The notes beneath the pieces were generated by a model that saw nothing but the letters and a program-made list of their open reading frames with translations, ran no database searches and was not told where the DNA came from. This document shows, one piece after another, positions 1 through 9,434 of a stretch of 64,000 nt of DNA. How positions within the stretch are numbered: the first letter of the stretch is position 1; every line of letters begins with the position of its first letter. Source of the DNA: Bolinopsis microptera (Eukaryota; Ctenophora; Tentaculata; Lobata; Bolinopsidae); NCBI RefSeq assembly GCF_026151205.1, contig NC_087084.1, positions 1,032,312-1,096,311 of the forward strand. The letters are read 5' to 3'. The position numbers and the translations under genes were made by a program.

Positions 1-1190
1 TGTATACCAAAAGTTGCAATCCGCCAACCCCAACCCTAAACCCAACCCATGATTGAAATATCAGAGGCGGCTCATGAGGGAGTCCAGGCGTCTGCGGACA
101 CCCAAAAAATTACTTGAAAAAAATAAATAACTAATAAACATACCGTGACAAGAGCAAGCAGTTGAAAGAACCTCCTCACTATCATGAAAACAAACTCCAA
201 CTCTCTTACTTAGTCACTGCACTTTCTCTTTCACTTTCTCTTTCACTTTCTCTTTCACTTTCTCTTTCACTTTCTCTTTCACTTTCCTTATCTAAAACTG
301 CTGTAATAGAATGTTACCGGGTAAACGTTTGGTTATTTCAAGTAAGTAAAACATGATCAACACACAAATAAGGTGCGGGGATGTATAAACAATGCCAAGT
401 CAGACAAGTCTATGGTGGCTCAGACCCGCCATCATTTTAAAATTATTTTTTTAACGGATGTCAAATCGTTTTCTATTTTAATATTGAATTGGAATTTTAT
501 GGCTAAAACCCGCCGCATGCCCTTTTAAAACTGATTTAAAGAAAACCAATGTCAAATCAATTTTGATTTTGATATTGAATAATGGAATTTCATGGCTCAA
601 ACCTGCCATCGTTTTTTATTTTAATATTGAATCGGAAGTTCATGGCCCAATTACCCGCCATGCCGTTTTAAAATTGATTTGAAAAAGAAAACAATGTCAC
701 AGTATACTGCCTCACGAAGGAGTCTGGAGAAGCAATGTGTTGTTGCGAAAACTGAGGAACAATATCCCGATCCTAGTGGAAAATAAGTTGGATTTAGTGA
801 TTCAATGGATAATATGCAATGATTTAACAGTCAGGGTAGTTTTACACATAAAACGCATAGAATTTGTGTACAAATTAATTCCGTATATTAAAATATCGAA
901 AAAACACAGCCTTTGTTTTGGCCGATAAGATCGGAAAATCATATCAATTTTGATTTTGATAGTGATGATTGAATCGGAATTTCATGGTTCAAACCCGCCA
1001 TCGTTTTTCATTTTAATACTTTAATATTGAATCGGAAGTTCGTGGCTAAAACCCGTCATGCCGTTTTAAAGATGTTGGTACTTGTTAGGCCGTTAGGGTT
1101 AGGCTTTCAGCATATGCTTTTGTTAAAGATTGGGTTAGAGTTAGGGTTTGGATCAGATTAGAGGGCTAGGATTTCGAATCGGAATAGTCA
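1..1190. repeat. Repeat-rich intergenic start of window
   Basis: No convincing gene. Positions 220-287 are a 12-bp tandem repeat (unit CTTTCTCTTTCA, nearly six copies). From about 430 to 1065 an AT-rich motif of roughly 80-100 bp recurs at least four times (TATTGAATCGGA followed by TTCATGGC and an AAACCCGCCAT-like piece), a decayed tandem array. From about 1075 the first half of a TTAGGG-containing dispersed repeat begins; it is interrupted at 1191 by the fold-back element. Short open frames here are low complexity and I do not call them. Confidence 0.6.
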
Positions 1191-2482
1191 TTAAGGGGGG
1201 GGGGGTTCACCCTGATTTTTTTGTGAAATTTGGTTTCGAGATAGCAGCTGACCAACAAACTAGGACCGGTGACCGAACTTTTGAGGGGGTCCCGGACCCC
1301 AACCGCCAAACGGTGCCCGCGGGGCAGCCACGCCCATATTTGGTCCAAATTAGGCCCAATTTAGCCAAATACCCTGAACATGCCCAAAATACAAATTTTA
1401 GGTGCTTTACATGTAGCTAGTGGTCCCCTGAACTCGTATATGAATTTTCATCAAGATTAGACAAAAAATGACTGAGTTATGAGCCAAAAATCATATGACC
1501 ATATTTGGGCATAGGCACCAAATTTGTTCGATTTTGGCCCATAAATTAGTCAAATATCAAAATTTTTGAATGAAACCAACTTTATATGGAAGGTAAGCCT
1601 ATACTACACATTCTCTATGATTATCAGCTCAATCCACCTAACTGTGGATTCTGTGTTCAAATAATCGCAAAAAATGAACAAAATCGCCCATATCTCAGTT
1701 CGCGATATTTGCAAAACTGATTTCGCTCAAAACAATAGAACTCAATAGGGTTTCAATATTTTTACATGAAATTTTCAGAATCAACGTAGAATCGCATTTC
1801 GACCTTAAGTTTTGGGACAGAATTTTGAGTTAGGCCTTTAAAAAAATTTGGCAGCCAAATTCTGAATTTCGCATTGCAAAATTTGGAATTTGGCCGCCAA
1901 ATTTTTTTAAAGGCCTAACTCAAAATTTTTATTGTTTTGAGCGAAATCAGTTTTGCAAATATCGCGAACTGAGATATAGGCGATTTTGTTCATTTTTTGC
2001 GATTATTTGAACACAGAATCCACAGTTAGGTAGATATTGAGCTGATAATCATAGAGAATGTGTAGTATAGGCTTACCTTCCATATAAAGTTGATTTCATT
2101 CAAAAATATTGATATTTGACCAATTTATGGGCCAAAATCGATCAAATTTGGTGCGTATGCCCAAATATGGTCATATGGTTTTTGGCTCATAACTCAGTCA
2201 TTTTTTGTCTAATCTTGATGAAAATTCATATACGAGTTCAGGGGACCACTAGCTACATGTAAAGCACCTAAAATTTGTATTTTGGGCATGTTCAGGGTAT
2301 TTGGCTAAATTGGGCCTAATTTGGACCAAATATAGGCGTGGCTGCCCCGCGGGCACCGTTTGGCGGTTGGGGTCCGGAACCCCCTCAAAAGGTCGGTCAC
2401 CGGTCCTAGTTTGTTGGCCAGCTGCTATCTCGAAACCAAGTTTCACAAAAAAATCAGGGTGAACCCCCCCCCCCCCCCTTAA
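1191..2482. mobile_element. Fold-back element flanked by TTAA
   Basis: A 1.28-kb palindromic element. The left arm (1195 to about 1856) is the reverse complement of the right arm (about 1895-2478); the right arm lacks a piece of about 95 bp near the centre. Both tips are a run of G or C followed by GGTTCACCCTGA or its complement. TTAA lies immediately outside each end (1191-1194 and 2479-2482), as in TTAA-specific (piggyBac-like) insertion. The flanks together form one copy of the TTAGGG repeat family, whose uninterrupted versions at about 2934 and 28015 act as empty sites. No transposase is encoded, so this is non-autonomous. Partial relatives lie at 3141-3275 and 63271-63623. Confidence 0.75.
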
Positions 2483-2645
2483 GGGCCAGCAAGAGAACGT
2501 GTTTAAAAAGTCACGTGACAGTCGAGTGTAGAATGATAAATCATTATCTTAGCTTCGCTGCTCTCTCTTCACTGGATCTATCAGGACAGATTCATACACC
2601 TTTTTAGGTCTTAACCAGCCTTAGCTTCCAAGTTCCCTGTTTTCA

Positions 2646-3007
2646 TCGAGCGTGCTGAATCACTCTACAGTCGATCTTCGAGATTGTTCTAAAAGGGCCC
2701 CCGACAATTGAAACCGACTTCAATCGATGTATTTTCGGACGCTGATTCCGAATCACCCCCTATGACATAGGGTTAAAATGCTCCCCTGACGAGATATTGG
2801 CGATCACGTGATATGACCGTATAAGGAAGTTAGTCTAATTTCTCGTTAGGGTTAGGGTTTCAGCATATGCTTTTGTTAAGGATTAAGGGTTAGGGTTAGG
2901 GTTGGGATCAGATTAGAGGTTTAGGGTTTCGAATAGTCGTTCATGACCAGCTAGAAAACGGGTTGAAAAAGTCACGTGACACTCGAGTGTAGAGTGATTA
3001 ATCATCA
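2646..3007 (+). repeat. Dispersed TIR repeat with TTAGGG tract (copy)
   Basis: Copy of a family also seen at 1075-1190 plus 2483-2545 (split by the fold-back element), 18884-19080 (reverse), 27689-28171 and 60870-61022. It starts with a GAATCACTCTAC-like end and finishes with GAGTGTAGAGTGATTAATCA, so the ends are imperfect inverted repeats. The body carries TTAGGGTTAGGG-like tracts, the motif CAGCATATGCTTTTGTTAA and the palindrome GTCACGTGAC. No coding capacity is visible. A non-autonomous DNA transposon is the likeliest origin. Confidence 0.6.
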
Positions 3008-3140
3008 TCCTGTTTTCATCAGAGCCTCATTTGATTTAGATACGTTCTACAACCAGCTACCACCAGTTCATTCTAAGTCTAGCTATTTCTAGCAACCTCT
3101 GAACTCTGAATGATACCTCCTGCTCTATCCCGACCCTGAC

Positions 3141-3275
3141 TATGACGAGCAAATTATAGGCGTGGCTTGCCCGGCACCGTTTGGGTTCCGCCCTCAAGGT
3201 CGTACGTTTTAGTTTCTTGCCAGCTGTACTGAAACCAAGTTTACAAAAATCAGGTGATCCCCCCCCCCCAGGTCC
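3141..3275. repeat. Decayed partial copy of fold-back element arm
   Basis: Similar in order to the right arm of the 1191-2482 element (ATAGGCGTGGCT, GGCACCGTTTGG, CTGAAACCAAGTTT, AATCAGG, then a C run) but shortened by many small deletions. It lies just downstream of a TTAGGG-family copy. Confidence 0.5.
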
Positions 3276-3771
3276 ACAAAGCTAAAAATGTAGTTCTTGA
3301 AGATATATTTCTACTCGCGTTTTCATGATCTATCAGGAAGAAAAAACCTTTTGAAGTCTTAAACAGCTACTTAAAAGTACATTTTTGAGTTGTCTAAAAC
3401 TACATTTGGTTTTTGGAAATTGAAACGACTAATCGTGATTTTCCACTGCTGATTCGTCCCCTAACGGTTAAAATGTTGACAGATCAAACGTATTTCCTTA
3501 AGAAGATGAATCTCGATTAGTTTAGCAATCTGCACTTTTAGATAATGAAGTATTTGGCAAAAGAAGGTGGTCAAGAGGTTGAAGAAAGTGGTTAAAAAGT
3601 ACGTGAACCAGTGAGATAAAACATTGGTTCATGACTAATTATGTTTACATAATATGGGAGTGATTGAGGTATCTTGCATAGCAAACGAAGCGGCATGCGC
3701 ACGCGCATTCACAATACAAAAAAGCCACAGTGGATGCTGTAAGGTATATTTACACTTGCTTCCTATATCTC

Positions 3772-3896
3772 CCAAGTCCCAATTGCAAGAGTGCCAATTG
3801 CAAGAGTGACAAAAGGTGCAACTCGGTATAATTATAGATGCAAAGAAGAGGCCCAGTACATTCAGGTACCCAGTATAGATTGGCCTTGGCAAGATT
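3772..3896 (+). CDS. Possible 3'-terminal exon (first copy)
   Basis: An open frame of about 40 codons ending at TGA 3894-3896. Its composition looks protein-like (PIARVPIARVTKGATRYNYR, ending in PSIDWPWQD). It follows a pyrimidine-rich stretch and a non-ideal CAAG acceptor, and an AATAAA lies about 30 bases after the stop. There is no start codon of its own, so it would be the last exon of a plus-strand gene whose other exons I cannot find. I do not recognise the product. It could also be exonic debris carried in the duplicated repeat. Confidence 0.3.
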
Positions 3897-4633
3897 GATG
3901 GTATATAGAGGTTTTAATCATTGCAATCAATAAAATGATAGTACAGCAGGTAAAATTGCTTCAATCTTAAATGGTCCTTTTAGTTTTGTGCTGTTTCTTT
4001 ATGTGGAATTTGATAAGGCTGTACTGTAATTAATTATGATTTATGAAACTCTAATATTGTGTGGTTCACCTTTTTCAGGTTCAGCCCTTTCCGCTTAGTT
4101 ATTTTTAGTTTCTAAAATAAGCCGAGATTCACTGAACTCCCATTTTCAAATATAGGTGATTTCAGTACTCCCCAAGCAAAAAATGTTTTCTGCCAAGCAT
4201 TTTTCTCCACGTTTCATGCAATTCTATCACTTTTGGCAGAAAAAATTTTGAAGTCCCGAAAAAAATTAAAAGTGAAACATTTTTGAAATTTTTCTAAAAA
4301 CTACATTTGTTTTTGGTAATTAACTAATTGGTGATTATCCAATTAGCTGATTGTCCAACGTAAAAAGTTGTATAACAAAAGCTTTTCTTCTTTATGAGAT
4401 GAACATCCTCGATTAATTTGCAACCTTCTGCGACATTCACAACTGAAGATATTTGGCAAACCAGAAAGGTGGTAAGAAGGTGGTAAGAAGTGGTAAAAAG
4501 TGGTGTTACCGTGAGATAAAAAATTGGTCTAGTCTAATTATGTTCGTAGGGGTCCTAACTACCATATCCCGTTGCTAAATCCTTATCACCCTTCAAATCC
4601 AACGGATTTTCACTTTTCCCCTGACTGTACCTC

Positions 4634-4760
4634 CCAAGTCCCAATTGCAAGAGCGCCAATTGCAAGAGTGACAAAAGGTGCAACTCGGTATAATTATAGA
4701 TGCAAAGAAGAGGCCCAGTACATTCAGGTACCCAGTATAGATTGGCCTTGGCAAGATTGA
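4634..4760 (+). CDS. Possible 3'-terminal exon (second copy)
   Basis: Second copy of the 3772-3896 frame, inside the tandem duplication, with one residue changed (RVPIAR to RAPIAR) and the same stop and AATAAA. The upstream sequence differs from copy 1 because it is the duplication joint. If the parent gene is real, at most one copy has its proper upstream context. Confidence 0.25.
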
Positions 4761-5491
4761 TGGTATATAGAGGTTTTAATCATTGCAATCAATAAAATGA
4801 TAGTACAGCAGGTAAAATTGCTTCAATCTTAAATGGTCCTTTTAGTTTTGTGCTGTTTCTTTATGTGGAATTTGATAAGGCTGTACTGTAATTAATTATG
4901 ATTTATGAAACTCTAATATTGTGTGGTTCACCTTTTTCAGGTTCAGCCCTTTCCGCTTAGTTATTTTTAGTTTCTAAAATAAGCCGAGATTCACTGAACT
5001 CCCATTTTCAAATATAGGTGATTTCAGTACTCCCCAAGCAAAAAATGTTTTCTGCCAAGCATTTTTCTCCACGTTTCATGCAATTCTATCACTTTTGGCA
5101 GAAAAAATTTTGAAGTCCCGAAAAAAATTAAAAGTGAAACATTTTTGAAATTTTTCTAAAAACTACATTTGTTTTTGGTAATTAACTAATTGGTGATTAT
5201 CCAATTAGCTGATTGTCCAACGTAAAAAGTTGTATAACAAAAGCTTTTCTTCTTTATGAGATGAACATCCTCGATTAATTTGCAACCTTCTGCAACATTC
5301 ACAACTGAAGATATTTGGCAAACCAGAAAGGTGGTAAGAAGGTGGTAAGAAGTGGTAAAAAGTGGTGTTACCGTGAGATAAAAAATTGGTCTAGTCTAAT
5401 TATGTTCGTAGGGGTCCTAACTACCATATCCCGTTGCTAAATCCTTATCACCCTTCAAATCCAACGGATTTTCACTTTTCCCCTGACTGTA

Positions 5492-6214
5492 TCGAGGAAA
5501 TGATGAACCAGAGTTATATATTTTAATGTTGCCATGGGGCATGGCAAGTCCCCATTCATTATAGCCCGATAGTTTCACTGTTTCCCAATTATATGCTAAT
5601 CCATGGTACGCAATTCTGTTGCCAAAATGTTACAGAAAATGGAAACATATTTTCACTAAACCAAATGGGCCAGTCCATTGGAATTGTGCCAAACTAGAAA
5701 CAAGAGAAAATGTTAACCAGGTTCTTCGAGTATAAATAGCGTTTAAAAACAACGTAAATTAATTGATAAGAAGTATAATTGATCAGGCAGAATGAAGCGG
5801 TTTAATTAAGTAATTGAACAACTGAACATAACAGTGAGCTTACACGAACTTTGTGGTACTTGAGATTACTTTTATGGAATGCCCAATAAATAATACAAAC
5901 GCTATAAATATGACAAAATAATATTTATAGTAACTGGTAAGTCATGAGTTCGTTTGCAGATCGTAGCGCTCCCCGTATTCAAGGAGTTAAGTTGATTAAA
6001 ATATAACTAAACATTTATTCGACGCCTCATATCCGAGTTCATACATATTATAATATCAGAATATGTTATTCTATCCCACTGAGAATGCGAAAGTAGCTAC
6101 TTTTGATTCTAAAGTTACAAACACTTAGCCAAGATTGATGGTTAATTTGATTTCTTATTATAGTATTAAGGCTTGTATCTGCAGCCTAATTCATTAGTTT
6201 AGGATGTGGTAGCC
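5492..6214. other. Intergenic, nothing recognised
   Basis: AT-rich unique-looking sequence. I found no long open frame, splice-bounded exon or repeat here. Confidence 0.5.
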
Positions 6215-6313
6215 TTGTGACGTTATTGTGACGTTATTGTGACGTTATTGTGACGTTATTGTGACGTTATTGTGACGTTATTGTGACGTTATTGTGACGT
6301 TATTGTGACGTTT
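6215..6313. repeat. 11-bp tandem repeat with TGACG core
   Basis: About nine copies of GTGACGTTATT in perfect register. Each unit carries TGACGT, the half or full site recognised by CREB/ATF-type bZIP factors, but a simple-sequence origin is enough to explain it. Confidence 0.85.
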
Positions 6314-6675
6314 ATATACTCTAATATCTTGCACATTTTTATGCTATCGGTATGTCCTAAAGTGAAGACTATTTGATGCTGAGCTTGAGCAACCTCTTAA
6401 TTTTCTTGAAAATCTTATATCTGTTCCGAACCACACACAAAGTAAAAATATCAACAGGAATAACCCCCTATGATAATTGTCGCGATATAAAAACTTAGAC
6501 ACGGACAAACTTTGACCCTTGACAGATCGAAACTTGACGGCCTATGAAATCTCAAAATCTGTATTATCGTAAATGAAAGATTTTAATCGAAGTTAGTTAA
6601 CAGTAAATCAAACAATGAAGCAAATATTCAGGCTTCTATGTCGCATTGAAGTTAATTACAACACTACAAAATATG

Positions 6676-8069
6676 TACCTTATCGGACCTTATTTAGACG
6701 CTGGATGCCCTAACGTTCATTTAATGTACGTTCAAATAAAGTCCGTTCATTTAAGGTCCGTCCAAGTTAAATTCCGTTGAATTTTTTTCAAATGTTCGAA
6801 CTTTTTGTCCAGAATATATGACAACTATGAGAACTTTATTGTGCCGTAAGTTAACGACGGAAAGGTTCTCCTTGGTCTGCCGGAGGCACAGAAAACTCTA
6901 CTAGTATATGATGTTTTCAAGGGTCAACTGGCGGAAAAATTCAACGAAATTATGGCACCCAACAACATAGTTCCTGAGCTAGTCCCCGCCATCATGACAA
7001 ACTTGTTACAGCCTCTAAATATTACGGTAAATCGTGTTACCAGGGACATTTTCCGACGTTGTTACAATTCATATTCCTCAGGGGAGGTAATGAAACAGTG
7101 CTAGGAAAGCTCCACATGATGTTAAGGTTAACCTAAAACTGTCTAAGATAAAACCACTTCACGCCGAATGGCTTGTAAAAGTTAACACTGAAATGCAGGA
7201 CCGGGGTAGTTTGATAAAAAAAGGTTTCCGCAAAGCTAGAAATCACTGATGCTTTAAGCATGGAATATTTCATGCACGAAAACCCATTTGATGATGATGA
7301 TATGTGATAGTAGACACTGATCATGTACACCCATTTTAACATTTATACTGCTTAACGACTGCTTTTCTTACTTACTTTATAAACAAGAATTGCGCCCGTT
7401 GTTTCGTTTTGGCGGACGCTAGATTTCCATTTCACATTTACTATAAATTTAAGTATAAGCTCCAATCAGCTCACTTCAATCTTCATGATAATAATATTGA
7501 TAAATTATGCATCAAATACGGGAAACACTTGAAATTCAGTTCAATTGCCGTAGAACTTAACTTGTATCTGTAATTCAAGAAATTATCAGCAAAGGTAAAC
7601 TATACTCGTGTACACATCAATACACTACGCGTGCCACGTACAAATTGGGCGTATTACCTAATAGTAATATTATACATTACATGCATCATATACATGAAAA
7701 CACAGTCGCGCCGCGCATTCATAGATCACAGGCTATCTTAATCTATACATCACATCTCCGCAAGCAATCCTCGCGCGCGCGCAACTTTTTCGTTGCATGG
7801 TAACTAACGTAAGGACTGACGACATATTTAAACCCACCTATTTTTCTGCAAAAACCTCCATTCGTAACCTTTCACTATTGCCTTTTTTCAAAAGGGTGAA
7901 AAGGAAAAAATGGATTTAAAAATCATTTGCTGAAATAAAAAAACGTTTAAAAAAATGAAAAAAATTCGGATTTTTGATGGTTCTGAATGCCTTTTAGCGT
8001 TCATATTAATTTCCGTTCATAATTATGTCCGTTCATTTAATGTCCGTCCAAATAAGGTCCGATAAGGTA
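6676..8069 (+). mobile_element. Degenerate pogo-type DNA transposon with TIRs
   Basis: The ends are inverted repeats (TACCTTATCGGACCTTATTT at the left and its complement at 8050-8069) with TA at each outer edge, matching TA target duplication of the Tc1/mariner-pogo superfamily. The interior carries a transposase relic at 6886-7260. The termini contain extra short repeats of the GTTCATTTAATGTCCGTCC type. A related element without transposase is at 32946-34320. Confidence 0.7.
6886..7260 (+). pseudogene. Pogo/Tigger-like DDE transposase fragment
   Basis: Conceptual translation gives LLVYDVFKGQLAEKFNEI, then PNNIVPELVPAIMTNLLQPL, NITVNRVTRDIFRRCYNSY and, in a shifted frame, VNLKLSKIKPLHAEWL and IKKGFRKA. 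This order matches the C-terminal half of pogo-family DDE transposases: the LQPLD-like block, the K..R..F..WY block and the S.IKPLHA.W..G... tail. The first part ends in a TAG stop at about 7102 and the rest needs a frameshift. The N-terminal DNA-binding part and first catalytic Asp are missing. Dead fragment. Confidence 0.65.
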
Positions 8070-8092
8070 GTAGATATAGTACAGAGAGATCC

Positions 8093-9032
8093 GTCGTAGT
8101 AGTGATACTAGTAGTGATACTAGTAGTAGAGGCTCTTACGGGCATTGTCTGCTCGATACGCTAGAGACCCCAGATACACCTTCCTAGACGTATTTTTGAC
8201 CGTAAAATCGATTAAAAGTGGTTTCGAAATGATTGGACTGAGTTAGTGCCGTTAAAATTGCAAAAAACTGATTTTGGGGCCAAAAATAGGCCAAAAAAGC
8301 ATGTTTTTTGATAATTTGAGCAAGTTAATTTTGTTGGCATGTCGGCAAAATTTGCATGAAGGTAGCTAAAAGACAGCCGCACAAGATGGTATAAAAATAA
8401 AACAAATCCCTCTATTTTAGTGCAGGTAAAAACCCAAAAAAGTGGTAAAAATTTTGAATTTTTTGCTTGAAGTTTGAATAATTTTCTGCAGTTGTATTAA
8501 ATCAACCCAAAAATAGTCACATCGTGTTTGCCTAAATTTTTCCTTTCCGAGAAGTACCCACTTCATATACTTTATAGAAGTTTGAATATTGTCACTCCGC
8601 AAGCGTTTTTGCCAAATTTTCGACGCGCACTACGCGCAAAAGCATTTAGTTGTTATCAATTGGCACCTGCGCGTTCATCATAAATTTCAAACAGCTATAA
8701 CTCAGCGATATTATGTCCGTTCTAGCTCATATTTTCACACCAAATAGAAAATAATGTGATCTTATTGCTGACAAAATATGAATATAATTACTTTATTTGC
8801 CTTAGAGTAATAGACTGTCAAAGTTTAAAACGCGCATTGGTATAGCACGTGACTAATAAGGCCAAATTTATACTTCTTAACATATTGTCGATCCTTAGAC
8901 ATCATACTATTGTGTCCAATTAGCGGTTAGGTCTCTAAACTCGTAGCAGAAAACACGTCTTTTTGCCCGTAAGAGCCTCTACTATAGTAGTGATACTAGT
9001 AGTGATACTAGTAGTGATACTAGTAGTGACAC
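8093..9032. repeat. 12-bp repeat (TAGTAGTGATAC) split by a TIR element
   Basis: Blocks of TAGTAGTGATAC flank the 8125-8983 element on both sides (about 8093-8127 and 8984-9032). The simplest reading is that the element inserted into a pre-existing minisatellite. Confidence 0.7.
8125..8983. mobile_element. TIR element, non-autonomous
   Basis: An 859-bp segment bounded by a perfect inverted repeat of at least 20 bp (AGTAGAGGCTCTTACGGGCA at the left, its complement at the right). The inside is AT-rich with no intact frame. The short minus-strand frame at 8417-8602 has no recognisable domain. A MITE or a deleted DNA transposon. Confidence 0.7.
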
Positions 9033-9105
9033 CGCACAGTGGCTTTTACCGGGAGCTTTCCTTGAACTGCATGTTGATGTCCTCCGTATGTATTATGTAT
9101 GGATT

Positions 9106-9434
9106 ATTTGACCAAAACCCATAATCATGGGTAGAGTGTACCGCTGCCAGTGTCTCTCTTTTCCAAACAAAAGGAAATGATATTAATTTGAGGAACCGTC
9201 CGCTAATGCAAAATGATACCGAGAATGAAATCGGTCGCTCGCTTTTCCCATTCATTCACGGCTTACGAATTGTAATAAAGCTTATTAAATGGGAAAAGCG
9301 AGCGACCGATTTCATTCTCGGTATCATTTTGCATTAGCGGACGGTTCCTCAAATTAATATCATTTCCTTTTGTTTGGAAAAGAGAGACACTGGCAGCGGT
9401 ACACTCTACCCATGATTATGGGTTTTGGTCAAAT
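9106..9434. mobile_element. Fold-back MITE, 147-bp arms
   Basis: The left arm 9106-9252 and right arm 9288-9434 are essentially perfect reverse complements around a 35-base loop. The arm begins ATTTGACCAAAACCCATAAT and ends CGCTTTTCCCATT. A diverged relative with a longer spacer is at 26401-26902. The minus-strand frame over the left arm is a by-product. Confidence 0.85.

Larger units (their letters stand above)
3769..5491. repeat. 862-bp tandem duplication
   Basis: 3769-4630 is repeated almost perfectly at 4631-5491. Differences I noticed are single bases (AGTGCC versus AGCGCC, TGCGAC versus TGCAAC), so the duplication is recent. Each copy begins with CTCCCAAGTCCC and ends with CCCCTGACTGTA. 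Each contains the same possible last exon with a downstream AATAAA. Confidence 0.85.

Noticed and set aside
162-356. 64-codon frame with Ser-Leu repeats
   Set aside because: Encoded by the 12-bp CTTTCTCTTTCA repeat; no other support.
9046-9255. 69-codon minus-strand frame
   Set aside because: Lies almost entirely in an arm of the fold-back MITE; a similar by-product frame appears over the sister element at 26753-26965.
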